DNA of 64,000 nt from Acholoe squamosa (GCA_949317995.1 OX439051.1:46131250-46195249), one strand, 5' to 3'; numbered from the stretch's first letter, positions 1 to 10,865 are shown. Numbers and translations: made by a program. The notes: a model not told the origin generated them from the letters alone.

Positions 1-925
1 GTCAGTATGGCAATACTAACAATACAGAGTCGTCATATTGACCACCTATTAAAAGTTGTAGTTTTAGGTATTGTTAACCTGAAGACTTAAAGTCGTCACC
101 ACTGACGAGTTTCGGACCTTCCAGGTTTTCAGTGAAATGCTAACTATAGATTCACAGTTCATGATTTATAGTTGTACTTGATTCAGTAGAAGGCATAAGC
201 TTGTCCTACTTGGCCAGTATGGAGACAAGATGATATGCCCCATTAGGATACAAGACAAGTAAATTGAGGCCCAAATGTGTTCTAATGCACAGTCAGTCAA
301 CACTTCTCTCCCTGTGACAAAGTGGCCACAGTGACTGTTCTATAACATTGCCACATTAGGCCTAAAAATTTGTGTTTCTGTTAAATATGGTATAGGAATT
401 GAGGATGTGTAGGTTGGATTTATTTCCTCTTTTGATGGGGCTCAAAAATACCCAGAAATGGATTTCCCAACTGCTCAATAACTTGCAGTTGTCTCATGGG
501 CAAGGGAATTAGTCAAAAGGTCTCAAAGGTGTTCAGTTGTGTTTGCTGTACAGTCTTCCTGTATACAATATTTGTTGTAAAGAGTTGAGTGATGCACATA
601 AATTGTGTACATTTGTAAAGTGAGAATAGACCTATTTAGTGCTATAAAGGTCATCCCGAGTATAGAATTCCCTGTGGAAAGCAGGTAGAAGGCTGACACT
701 TTAGACTAAAATGTCATGTAGTCGTATAGAGAGAAGACTCCACTAACAGAGTAAAAGTGACTCTATATTTCTGTTATCTATTGCACAATATATGAGTAAA
801 AGCAGCAGTCCAAGATAGTGCACCAATGCCCATGATTGATAGATGTAGGGGTGTGATGGCTGGAGGGAGGGGATGCATTAGGGTTGTTGTAACAGAGTGT
901 GCCTAAGGCTTATTTCATATTTAAT
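1..925. other. Unique non-coding sequence
   Basis: No open frame, repeat or RNA gene that I can support. The sequence is AT-rich without an obvious motif pattern. Confidence 0.6.
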
Positions 926-930
926 ATTCC

Positions 931-1135
931 CCTACCTCAAGCCACAGATTACACTGGGTGCTCTTCTTTCCCCTACCTCAAGCCACAGATTACACTGGGT
1001 GCTCTTCTTTTCCTACCTCAAGCCACAGATTACACTGGGTGCTCTTCTTTTCCTACCTCAAGCCACAGATTACACTGGGTGCTCTTCTTCCCCCTACCTC
1101 AAGCCACAGATTACACTGGGTGCTCGTCTGTCCCT
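931..1135. repeat. 40-41-bp tandem repeat, 5 copies
   Basis: Units begin at 931, 972, 1012, 1052 and 1093, each starting CCTACCTCAAGCCACAGATT and continuing to GGGTGCTCTTCTTTC. Copies differ only in the length of the C/T run at the junction, which suggests recent expansion. Overlapping short open frames here are translations of the repeat. Confidence 0.95.
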
Positions 1136-1277
1136 TCCTCCTCCTCTCGCTATAGATACCTTAACACTTCATTATCTGTATTCACTTTCCATGTGGACAG
1201 GTTCTGGGTTGATGAATAATGTATTAATTACCGTAAAACCTAGCACATATGTCGTAACTACTGTACAGTATGTATGA

Positions 1278-1429
1278 GCCTCACCCTGAGTCCGTGGGAA
1301 AGCTATAAGCCGCAGCAGGGCTGTCTGGAAAGGTGGCCATTCAGTTTTGAAGCACATTTTATATATCTAAAACCCTGCATATGGGCTGCACCCTGAGTTC
1401 AGGAAGGCTACAAGCCAGAGTAGGCTTGT
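1278..1429. repeat. Diverged direct duplication of about 45 bp
   Basis: The segment at 1278-1323 (CTCACCCTGAGTCCG, then AAGCTATAAGCCGCAG) recurs diverged at 1386-1429 (GCACCCTGAGTTCAG, then AAGGCTACAAGCCAGAG). The family is unknown. Confidence 0.5.
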
Positions 1430-1590
1430 GGAATTGTGTATGCGACCTATACTCAGGTTTTATAGTTATAGAAAACTAACCTTGTTTCATGCAAATCCAT
1501 TACATATTTCAGATTAAAAATTGTTGATGGATCTGATCTATATTGTCAATAAGGGTGCAATATTACAATTATGCTGAGGCAGATTGTGCC

Positions 1591-1791
1591 ATGGAAAATA
1601 ATGTTCAAGGATTAGGCGCACACAGGACAGGATTAGGTGCTGGTGGTAACAGAGATTTGCCAACAAGGGGTCCATGGTTAGGAGATTATGTTAAGGATTC
1701 AATTGAAAATTTAGAATCTAAGATCTATGATCAAGAGGCCCGTGTTAAGGATGCAATTGAGAGGATTCAATTTAGGATCTGTCATCTATGA
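1591..1791 (+). CDS. Short coding-like frame with an 18-residue coil repeat
   Basis: An ATG at 1591 opens a 66-codon frame. It begins with a Gly-rich stretch (GLGAHRTGLGAGGNRD) followed by a charged, amphipathic segment, VKDSIENLESKIYDQEAR, that starts to repeat as VKDAIERI. A third, diverged copy of the DNA repeat follows the stop and would read NLGSVIYDQDIRV in another frame, so the amphipathic pattern extends past the present stop. TTTCAG at 1507-1512 resembles a splice acceptor, but the frame is closed between it and the ATG. I do not recognise the protein. It could be a decayed exon or a chance frame over a tandem duplication. Confidence 0.2.
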   Translation: MENNVQGLGAHRTGLGAGGNRDLPTRGPWLGDYVKDSIENLESKIYDQEARVKDAIERIQFRICHL

Positions 1792-1904
1792 TCAAGATAT
1801 TAGGGTTTCATATTTAAATTTGACGATCAATTCTGAGTTTAATATCAATTCTAAAAGCAGTTAAATTGCAGTGCGTTTCCCGGATTAGAAATTTATCCCA
1901 TATT

Positions 1905-2160
1905 TTCGGAAAAGTAAACACAGCAAAGCTGTAATGCCGTGCATATTCATATCATGTTCTAAGAAGTATAGAATTGATTTACAACATTTTTAATATGATA
2001 GTAGATCAAAATTTTCAGAACAAATATTATTTTGATACGGAATCTAAAAGCCCTTCATATGTTGTGTGTTTTGCAATTTATTAATCTATAACATACTTTC
2101 AGGAAAGTAAACACAGCAATGCTGTAATGCCGTGCATATTCCTATGATGATCCAAGGAAA
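1905..2160. repeat. Direct duplication of about 55 bp
   Basis: GGAAAAGTAAACACAGCAAA with its continuation GCTGTAATGCCGTGCATATT (from about 1910) recurs almost unchanged from about 2103. The copies are some 190 bp apart and lie just outside the TIR element that follows. Confidence 0.7.
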
Positions 2161-2374
2161 AAAGATCATTATATATGAACTCTATGGCCTTTGGAATGGA
2201 CCTATACTTAAATATATGCTCTGATTGTGGTGCTTCCTCGCTATCCATGTAAAATCCTGCCCCATTGCTATAGTATGAAGTAAACCTATGCCTGGATTAA
2301 AATATGCAAATAAGGAATATGTGTGAGGGTTGGGAGTAGTGTGGTGGTGGTATTGGTGGTGGTGGTGTCACAAT

Positions 2375-4896
2375 GGTCACTAACATCCATCTGATAACTT
2401 TTGAAGATCAAAATTGACCATATATGGCCTGGATCCCTGTGTTTTCTAAAACAATGATGGCCGACACACAAGGAAAACAAAAGAATTAGGTAGTGGAGGT
2501 GTCCCAATGGTCACTAACATCCATCTGATAACTTTTGAAGATCAAAATTGACCATATATGGCCTGGATCCCTGTGATTCCTGAAACCAAGATGGCCGACA
2601 CACAAGGAAAACAAAAGAATTAGGTAGTTGAGGTGTCCCAATGGTCACTAACATCTATCTGATAACTTTTGAAGATCAAAATTGACCACATATGACCTGG
2701 ATCCCTGTGTTTCCTAAAACCAAGATGGCCGACACACATGGAAAACAATAAAATTGGGTAGTTGAGGTCCCCCAATGGTCACTAACATCCATCTGATAAC
2801 TTTTGAAGATCAAAGTTGACCATATACAGCACATGGCTATTGTATTATTGACCAATGGGAGGCATCCCTGGCATATACTGCGGAGTCGGGGGCTGAAGGT
2901 GTTAGTCATAGTGCCGTCGGGGTCTAATGGCGGCCCCCAGCTGAAAATGGCTGTGTGAGCTATATGGCCTGGATCCCTGTGTTTCCTAAAACAAAGATGG
3001 CCGACATATATGGAGAACAATAAAATTAGCTAGTTGAGGTGTCCCAATGGTCACTAACAGCCATCTGATAACTTTTGAAGATCAAAATTGACCACATATG
3101 ACCTGGATCCCTGTGTTTCCGAAAACCAAGATGGCCGACACACATGGAAAACAATAAAATTAGGTACTTGAGGTGTCCCAATGGTCACTAACATCCATCT
3201 CATAACTTTTGAAGATCAAAATTGACCATATATGACCTGGATCCCTGTGATTCCTGAAACCAAGATGGCCGACACACATGGAAAACAACAAAATTGGGTA
3301 GTTGAGGTCCCCCAATGGTCACTAACATCCATCTGATAACTTTTGAAGATCGAAATCGACCATATATGGCCTGGATCCCTGTGTTTCCTAAAACAAAGAT
3401 GGCCGACATATATGGAGAACAATAAAATTAGCTAGTTGAGGTGTCCCAATGGTCACTAACATCCATCTGATAACTTTTGAAGATTAAAATTGACAATATA
3501 TGAGCTGGATCCCTGTGTTTCCTAAAACCAAGATGGCTGACACACATGGAAAACAATAAAATAGGCTAGTTTAGGTCTCCCAATTGTCACTAACATCCAT
3601 CTGATAATTTTTGAAGATCAAAATTGACCATATATGGCCTGGATCCCTGTGTTTTCTAAAACAAAGATGGCTGACACATATGGAAAACAATAGAATTAGG
3701 TACTTGAGGTCTTTCAATGGTCACTAATATCCATCTCATAACTTTTGAAGATCAAAATTGACCATATATGAGCTGGATCTCTGTGTTTCCGAAAACCAAG
3801 ATGGCCGACACACATGGAAAACAATAAAATTAGGTACTTGAGGTGTCCCAATGGTCACTAACACCCATCTGATAACTTTTGAAGATCGAAGTTGACCATA
3901 TATGGCCTGGATCCCTGTGTTTCCTAAAACAAAGATGGCCGACATATATGGAGAACAATAAAATTAGCTAGTTGAGGTGTCCCAATGGTCACTAACATCC
4001 ATCTGATAACTTTTGAAGATTAAAATTGACAATATATGAGCTGGATCCCTGTGTTTCCTAAAACAAAGATGGCCGACACACATGGAAAACAATAAAATAG
4101 GCTAGTTGAGGTCTCCCAATGGTCACTAACATCCATCTGATAATTTTTGAAGATCAAAATTGACCATATATGGCCTGGATCCCTGTGTTTTCTAAAACAA
4201 AGATGGCCGACACATATTGAAAAAAAAAAAGAATTAGGTAGTTGAGGTCTTTCAATGGTCACTAACATCCATCTCATAACTTTTGAAGATCAAAATTGAC
4301 GATATATGACCTGGATCCCTGTGATTCCTGAAACCAAGATGGCCGACACATATTGAAAAAAATAAAAGAATTAGGTAGTTGAGGTCTTTCAATGGTCACT
4401 AACATCCATCTCATAACTTTTGAAGATCAAAATTGACCATATATGACCTGGATCCCTGTGATTCCTGGAACCAAGATGGCTGACACACATGGAAAACAAC
4501 AAAATTGGGTAGTTGAGGTCCCCCAATGGTCACTAACATCCATCTGATAACTTTTGAAGATCGAAATTGACCATATATGGCCTGGATCCCTGTGTTTCCT
4601 AAAACAAAGATGGCCGACACATATGGAAAACAAAAGAATTAGGTAGTTGAGGTCTTTCAATGGTCACTAATATCCATCTGATAACATTTGAAGATCAAAA
4701 TTGACCACAAATGACCTGGATCCCTATGTTTCCTAAAACCAAGATGGCTGACACACATGGCAAACAATAAAATTGGGTAGTTGAGGTGTCCCAATGGTCA
4801 CTAACATCCATCTGATAACTTTTTAAGATCAAAATTGACCATATATGGCCTGGATCCCTGTGTTTCCGAAGACCAAGATGGCCGACACACATGGAA
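2375..4896. repeat. 134-bp satellite array, 18 units
   Basis: Units starting GGTCACTAACATCCATCTGA recur at 2375, 2509, 2643, 2777, 3049, 3183, 3317, 3451, 3585, 3719, 3853, 3987, 4121, 4257, 4393, 4527, 4661 and 4797, nearly all exactly 134 bp apart. The last unit is partial. Internal blocks include TTTTGAAGATCAAAATTGAC, CCTGGATCCCTGTG and AAGATGGCYGACAC. The one long gap (2777 to 3049) equals 134 + 138 and is explained by an insertion. A few neighbouring units share private changes, as expected from local homogenisation. Confidence 0.97.
2827..2960. mobile_element. 134-bp MITE-like insertion in the satellite
   Basis: The satellite is interrupted after TATA (2823-2826) and resumes with TATA (2961-2964), a 4-bp target duplication. 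Insert plus duplication is 138 bp, exactly the excess spacing between flanking satellite units. The insert ends CACATGGCTATTGT and, in reverse complement, CACACAGCCATTTTC, a weak TIR. Family unknown. Confidence 0.7.
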
Positions 4897-5217
4897 AACG
4901 GTCCCAAGACTCCAAATAATCCGATGCCATGCCACTTAAAACTCCTAAAAAAGTGCATCATACTTATGTGTACATGTATACATAAATATACATGTAGGTG
5001 GCCTTTAGTGGGTTAATAGTCAGTGGTGCTGAGAAATGCACCACCAGCAGAAGAGAACCACATGTTGCTGGGGGAGGTGGTGGCAGGCAGGTATGGGGCC
5101 ACCACAGGAGCACAGCCACCACCACTATTCAGAGGTGGGTGGGGGGGGGGTATATATACTATATACCATGGCTCTGCCTGAGGTGTCCAGGGCTACCACC
5201 ACTCTGTCCCCAGGGTC
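4897..5217. other. Unique spacer inside the TIR element
   Basis: This joins the satellite to the right inner arm. It holds a short ACATGTA-rich stretch, a G9-10 run near 5140 and the dinucleotide-like TATATATACTATATACC. No gene was seen; short open frames here lie over low-complexity CCACCA sequence. Confidence 0.5.
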
Positions 5218-5613
5218 TACAATAACAGGTCCACCAACACCACCACTGCCACCACTTCTATGCTTGACTGATTTGCAGATTTTAATCCAGGTATAGGCAT
5301 ACTCAATACTGTACCTATGACAGGATTATACATGGAGAGCGAGGAAGCACCACTATGAGAGCTTGTATTTAAGAATGGGTCCCCTCCTATAGCCGTTCAT
5401 TCCTAAGAATGAACGGCAATAAGGTGCAAAAACATGCACGCATGCATTCTGGTGTACAGCAAGGTGTGAAATTAATGGATGGGAAGCATGGCATGGAGCG
5501 TTTATCTCTAACACTTTGATAGCACGGGTAGCTAGTTAAAAGAGCTCTTTCACATTAAACCTGTAAGGACGGCATAATGCTTCAATGCACCAAGTCCATT
5601 TATTGGTATGATG

Positions 5614-6012
5614 CATGAAAGCTGCCTTGGTGAGTAACTCACCAAGCCTGCATCCACTACATAGTCAATACATGAAAGCAGCCTTGGTGAGTAACTCACC
5701 AAGCCTGCATCCACTACATAGTCAATACATGAAAGCAGCCTTGGTGAGTAACTCACCAAGCCTGCATCCACTACATAGTCAATACAGTCCTGAGGCAGCC
5801 TTGGTGAGTAACTCACCAAGCCTGCATCCACTACATAGTCAATACATGAAAGCAGCGTTGGTGAGTAACTCACCAAGCCTGCATCCACTACATAGTCAAT
5901 ACAGTCCTGAGGCAGGCTTGGTGAGTAACTCACCAAGGCTGCTTTCATGTATTGACTCACCAAGCCTGCATCCACTACATAGTCAATACATGAAAGCAGC
6001 CTTGGTGAGTAA
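5614..6012. repeat. 57-bp satellite, first block (7 units)
   Basis: Units begin at 5614, 5671, 5728, 5785, 5842, 5899 and 5989. Each contains CCTTGGTGAGTAACTCACCA, a short palindrome, followed by GCCTGCATCCACTACATAG. Unit heads alternate between CATGAAAGCAG and CAGTCCTGAGGCAG. At about 5930-5957 a piece of a unit is inverted. Because 57 is a multiple of 3, both strands stay open for long distances without coding. Confidence 0.95.
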
Positions 6013-6420
6013 AATGGTAAAGGTGAACGATGATCAGTTTGAGCTGACCGTTTCTTCACGAGCGTGTCTGGCCCGTTCCACACGAGGCCGTTAGGCCGAG
6101 TGTGGAGCGGGCCAGACATGCGAGTGAAGAAACAGGAAGCTCAAACTGGTCAGAGTTCATCTTTACATTTATGTCAAGGTGTTTGGGTTGATAATTAAAT
6201 GATATTTCATCAATATAATCCATAATTAAATCTGATTTACCCATCGTCATCGCGAAATGCTGACCACCGCCATTTTGAATGTTTACATTTCAAAAAGGCT
6301 GCGCATGCGCGGTGGACCTATGACTTCATCGTGCTGATTTCCCGCAGGTTATTTAACGCAGGGGTGCAATACGCGGTCTCAGTGCATTGTCAATGGGGCA
6401 TTGATATTCACCTTGACATA
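6012..6420. mobile_element. 0.41-kb TIR insertion splitting the 57-bp array
   Basis: The satellite phase is offset by exactly 409 bp across this segment, so it is an insertion with a TA or TAA duplication (6010-6012 and 6419-6421). Its ends read TGGTAAAGGTGAA and, in reverse complement, TGTCAAGGTGAA. Near the left end a hairpin of about 70-bp arms (6014-6082 and 6098-6168) is built around GTGTCTGGCCCG / CGGGCCAGACA. A 13-bp inverted pair TTATGTCAAGGTG / CACCTTGACATAA (6169-6181, 6409-6421) suggests one TIR element inside or overlapping another. No coding sequence. Confidence 0.8.
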
Positions 6421-7110
6421 ACTCACCAAGCCTGCATCCACTACATAGTCAATACATGAAAGCAGCCTTGGTGAGTAACTCACAAAGCCTGCATCCACTA
6501 CATAGTCAATACATGAAAACAGCCTCGGTGAGTAACTCACCAAGCCTGCATCCACTACATAGTCAATACAGTCCTGAGGCAGCCTTGGTGAGTAACTCAC
6601 CAAGCCTGCATCCACTACATAGTCAATACATGAAAGCAGCCTTGGTGAGTAACTCACCAAGCCTGCATCCACTATATAGTCAATACAGTCCTGGGGCAGC
6701 CTTGGTGAGTAACTCACCAAGCCTGCATCCACTATATAGTCAATACAGTCCTGAGGCAGCCTTGGTGAGTAACTCACCAAGCCTGCATCCACTACATAGT
6801 CAATACATGAAAGCAGCCTTGGTGAGTAACTCACCAAGCCTGCATCCACTATATAGTCAATACATGAAAGCAGCCTTGGTGAGTAACTCACCAAGCCTGC
6901 ATCCACTATATAGTCAATACAGTACTGAGGCAGCCTTGGTGAGTAACTCACCAAGCCTGCATCCACTACATAGTCAATACATGAAAACAGCCTTGGTGAG
7001 TAACTCACCAAGCCTGCATCCACTATATAGTCAATACAGTCCTGAGGCAGGCTTGGTGAGTAACTCACCAAGCCTGCATCCACTACATCAATACAGTCCT
7101 GAGGGCTTGG
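6421..7110. repeat. 57-bp satellite, second block (about 12 units)
   Basis: This continues the block at 5614 in the same phase after the insertion, with unit starts at 6455, 6512, 6569 and onward. Variants ATATAG/ACATAG and CATGAAAGCAG/CAGTCCTGAGG are interleaved. The last unit is shortened (CTACATCAATACAG) where unique family A sequence resumes. Confidence 0.95.
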
Positions 7111-7160
7111 CATGATGCTCCAATGCACTTGCCAGCATTGTATTAGGGTATCATGAAAGA

Positions 7161-7640
7161 ATGAACCTAAACCATCTAGTTTCATTTGCAAAGCTTGCAT
7201 TGATTTCTGTCTGGACAAATTCACATTCCTTTCATCTGTGGACCATTTTCCTGGTATTATATCTACATTTATTGTATAGTTTCGTACCATAATACTCTAG
7301 AAAGGGGTAGCATGTGTATTTGATTTATCACCATAATTATTCTCTATAGCATTACTCTGTCTGGCCTGCTCTATAGGGAGCTAATAATAGTACCTCCCAG
7401 GGAATACCAATCATAACAGCAAAATATCTCATTTCTTTTTAATGTGCTTCATATGATTAAATAAATCAGTCTGTGACAGTCTTAGCCACGTAAATACCCG
7501 ACCATTATTCAGGGCTTTATGATACAACTGAAGGGTAAATAGGATTATCTTGGTTTTATCAGAACAACATGGTTTGGATTAGTTTTTGAGAAGCAGGAGT
7601 TGCTTTTCTTTGCCTGCTATTCACACCCATGTCCCTAGTG
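7161..7640. other. Unique non-coding sequence
   Basis: No repeat, motif cluster or coding frame that I can support. Confidence 0.5.
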
Positions 7641-7655
7641 TACCCTCTCCCCATC

Positions 7656-7674
7656 TTCACCCCCCCCCCCCCCA
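7656..7674. repeat. Poly-C tract
   Basis: A C-run of about 14 bases. Similar short runs occur near 8926, 13968, 33890, 34048 and 57137, and G-runs near 13125, 26150, 34608, 42443 and 63560. Confidence 0.9.
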
Positions 7675-7989
7675 TCTCCTCCAGTATCTCACCATTCCTT
7701 TCCTCCTGACCCTTCCATCAACACCACAGTAAGGCACCAGTTTCCACAGTAACCAAAGTCTCGCTTCAAGTCCCGCTGTGCGCGAGACAGCGCAGGCACC
7801 ACCCAAACAACCACCGCCAGTGGCGATGGCCTGCATGCAGTGGTGCCACCACCACCAACGGTAAACCATACACCACCACCGCCACCACCTCCTCCAGTAC
7901 GCCACCGACCGGCGGGCAGGAGACAGGCAGTGAGTGCGACACACCACCAGGAGAATCAGGGTGAAGCTGGAGAAAACACTGGAGGAGAT

Positions 7990-8190
7990 TTTACCATGGT
8001 GACAGTCCTCACTGGAGGGCCAGCCAGCATCATTTACTGTACAGCATCCTCAACTTCATCCCATGCCTTTAGCAACAGCTCCTCCATAGCCTATCATCAT
8101 CTATATGGTTGCCATGGACACAGGTAGGACACATGATGCTGCTGACTGGTTACACCTCCTGGAGGAGTCCCTAGGTTGTCATGGTGACTA
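7990..8190. promoter_or_regulatory. Three X-box-like (RFX) motifs within 200 bp
   Basis: TTACCATGGTGAC (7991-8003), GTTGCCATGGACAC (8108-8121) and GTTGTCATGGTGAC (8175-8188) each resemble the RFX X-box, GTTNCCATGGNAAC, with one to three mismatches. The surrounding 7.7-8.5 kb is rich in CCACCA and CTGGAGGA words, so composition may contribute. No gene start is visible nearby. Confidence 0.3.
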
Positions 8191-8349
8191 TTGACGGGTT
8201 CTATCACCACCTGGAGTAGAAGACAGGCACCATCAGGCCCACCAGGCTCTGGAGGAGGAATGAAGCAGGAGTAAAGGCTCCTGGTGCAATAACTGAGCAT
8301 TAATACTGTAATCCGCCATAGTGACCAATACATCGGTTACAGGATCAGT

Positions 8350-9335
8350 AGCAGCCTCCCTGGATGAGATGACCGAAGACATGGAGGAGGATTCTTAAAG
8401 GCAATCCAGGAGGAAGGCTTCAGTATTGGTGTACTGGAGGAGAGGCCTTGCAGGTACCACTGCCTCCATTGCTGCTGCACCATAAGTACCTCAGTACCTG
8501 TTAGGCTCTGAGGCTGAACTTGGGATGCTACACTACTTCTGAGCTATAGTGACCTCCTGACCTGACTTGACCTCTAGAAACAATTGCAAGAGGAATTCTC
8601 TACCCTGGATGACAGGTCCATCATAGTACCTGATCAAAGTTACTCATATTACACCTGTGGTGTAGATTATACTGATAGCATAATTTTAGGTTGATGGATT
8701 ATCGCCTTGGCTTTGTATAGGGATTTATATAAGGCACATAAGACTTATGTAATTGTCTATACTGTGTACTTGATTGATCTCGCAGGGCCATTCAGAGGTA
8801 TAATCAATCATCTGCTCCATAGACAGGACGTCATTCCTCCAGCAACTACACGGGCGGAAAGGGATAGAGTGTTGTAGCATTAACAATACTGAAACCCCTC
8901 AGCATCTTAAAGCCTCATCATCTACCCCCCCCCCATGGGGTGATCCAGCCTAGGAGGCAACCCAGAGACTTGATCCTTGGCCCTTAGTTAACTGTATAGG
9001 CACTGGAGGAACCCATCGCTGCCAGCATCCCTGGCACCTACCAGAGGTACAGGAGACTGATTAGTGGGGTTTAACCTTAGGGCTTCTGTTCCTTAGGGTC
9101 TGGAGAAGCAGGGCCTGTAGTGTTTACCATAGGGTAGAAACTGGAAGGTGGACACAGGAGGAGAGGAGAGAAAGCCTGGAGGATAACCAGGCCACGACTG
9201 GGTCTGCTCCTCCTCCACGGTCTGCCCGGAGGGAACCTGACCCGTGTGGCATTGTATGAGGCCGTGGGGTTAGCCCTGTCAACTGTCAACATGCCTTGTG
9301 TGTACAGAAACTACTGACAGAGGTACACTGAAGGA
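8350..9335. other. Non-coding sequence rich in CTGGAGGA-like words
   Basis: CTGGAGG or its complement recurs from about 7977 to 9185 without fixed spacing. No coding frame of reasonable length or recognisable domain. Confidence 0.4.
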
Positions 9336-9337
9336 AT

Positions 9338-9500
9338 AACTGTCAAACACTGAAGGAATAACTGTCACATTGTTAACCACAGTCATAGGGACCCAAATTG
9401 TTAACCAAAGTCATAGAGGGACTCAAATTGTTATCTACAGTCATAGAAATACCCAAACTGCTAGTAAAGGCCATAGGGGGACACTGAAGGAACCATTGGC
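9338..9500. repeat. Degenerate short tandem repeat
   Basis: CACTGAAGGAATAACTGTCA occurs twice, followed by four diverged units of the form CCCAAATTGTTAACC then AAGTCATAGAGGGA, spaced about 30-38 bp. Confidence 0.6.
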
Positions 9501-9544
9501 CTACTGTTAATCACAGTAACAGCTGACAATCTCAACTACCAGTC

Positions 9545-10865
9545 ACGATCAGTTTATAATGCTGTTATCAGCTAATTAACTGAGATAAGTCAACTACACT
9601 AAAGCAGTAATACTCTAGCCAATATCTATATAATTTCTTATTAAGCTCAGCGCTTTATACACCGTTTCATACAGGAAGCTGAGAATTACATGCTGATTAG
9701 TTGCTATAGCCTGTAGATACCACTTGTATTGCTGCTATTGCCTCTACACAGAACCCTAGCCCTGAATAGCTCCAGCTGAGTGAACAATCAATTATCTCCA
9801 CCTTACACAAGACACAAACTTAATTTGGCCTTGCAGCCAATGCAACTGGGAGCCACCAAACTGCCTAAATTGCCTACTATTTGTGGAGGTGATCTATAGT
9901 TACGTCCACGATTAGGTCCCAGTGTTGGAGGTGTGAGGGTCTTAGATAGGGGATCTAACAGATGAAGCTACTGATGTGCCCAGTCTTCACAACTGTATAG
10001 AGATAGAGTGTGTACCCCTGAGGCACCAGCGATAAAAGCTCACTGAATACTGCTATCCACATCACAACTGTTACCAGCGAACTGGCCTAATTATCTATAG
10101 AAAGCCCTCTGGGGGACCCAAGGGTCGGATTATTGCCTGATTAATTAATAATAACCTCATGATTAAGTTACAGGGCGAAAGCAATAATCATATTGTGGAG
10201 TACTTTTTCTCAGCTTTTCACTATAAGTAGTCTCACGGCAATATAGGACAAGTGTGGCATCATCTAATCTTCTTTCAAGGTAAGACATTTTATTAATTTT
10301 TCTCTCCCTTTTCTCATTATCAATTTCTAGTTATTTATTCATCTTTCCAAATTTTGTATTTAAGTCAAAATGGAAACGTCGTATGTCATGACCAAAGAGA
10401 CAGTTTTGCAAAATAGACATAATTTGCATTCCTCGAAAGACCCAGACTGACATACTTAGAGCGCTATGTATATCACTGAGATTGACCTGGAGGGTATAGC
10501 ACAAATCTGTGTGTGCACTATCGAGGAGAGTGTACTCGTGCACTGTAATTTCTAGCCTAATACATGTTTTATGTATGTATAGTTGGGTTAATGGCCAGGG
10601 CTATTATGGTACATGTGTATCTCCGACCATGTTTACAATATCTATCATACGGTATGCTGCACAGCCCTTTCCTCCATAAAAAGGGACAAACGATACTCAT
10701 TTGCATTATGAAATCTGGTCAATTTTCCATATGCGTTGTGCATGGGTTACATAGTATACTGACAGTGTAATGGATCGTGCAGGCATGCAGGCAATGATGG
10801 GAGTGAGCTGGTCTAGATTACTACTAGTGCTACTTTCTACAATACATGTAGTGGTTGATGACAAA
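9545..10865. other. Unique non-coding sequence
   Basis: No supported feature. Short frames at 10331-10770 have no recognisable domain or coding signature. Confidence 0.5.

Larger units (their letters stand above)
2175..5400. mobile_element. TIR element with a satellite-filled interior (about 3.2 kb)
   Basis: The left arm at 2175-2311 is the diverged reverse complement of the right arm at 5271-5400. Shared landmarks include GTGGTGCTTCCTCGCT, CCATGTA.AATCCTG, CCTGGATTAAAAT and TGCAAAT. Inside the arms lie matching (GGT)n/(CCA)n stretches at 2338-2371 and 5218-5260, then an 18-unit 134-bp array at 2375-4896. There is no transposase frame, so the element is non-autonomous or foldback-like. The exact termini and target duplication could not be fixed, and superfamily is unknown. 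A 10-bp inverted repeat (GCCGTTCATT / AATGAACGGC, 5392-5417) sits at the right boundary. Confidence 0.8.
5554..7160. mobile_element. Family A MITE, expanded copy carrying the 57-bp satellite
   Basis: The left edge TTAAACCTGTAAGGACGGCA, followed by ATAATGCTTCAATGCACC, matches the start of family A. The right edge (about 7105-7160) has GGCATGATGC, CCAATGCA, GCCAGCATTGTATTAGGGTA and TCATG, the matching internal part. The whole 57-bp satellite lies between these two halves. The terminal CCTTAAAGGGTTAA is not visible on the right. Confidence 0.7.

Noticed and set aside
897-1277. Three overlapping frames with repeated ATDYTGCSS-type peptides
   Set aside because: Translations of the 40-bp tandem repeat in different frames.
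2286-4961. Series of 68-114-codon minus-strand frames with repeating LCFRKHRDPGHIWS peptides
   Set aside because: Translations of the 134-bp satellite. The unit is not a multiple of 3 and each frame stops within about two units.
5550-7290. Open frames of 159-303 codons on both strands, with repeating SLHPLHSQY and CIDYVVDAGLVSYSPR peptides
   Set aside because: They are read-through of the 57-bp satellite. 57 is divisible by 3, so frames stay open on both strands without selection.
7657-8333. Frames rich in Pro, Trp or Ser near 7.7-8.3 kb
   Set aside because: Low-complexity CCACCA/GGTGGT sequence; both strands are open.
9210-9300. tRNA-like stretch with GGTTCCC on the minus strand
   Set aside because: The B box does not fit and no cloverleaf could be drawn.
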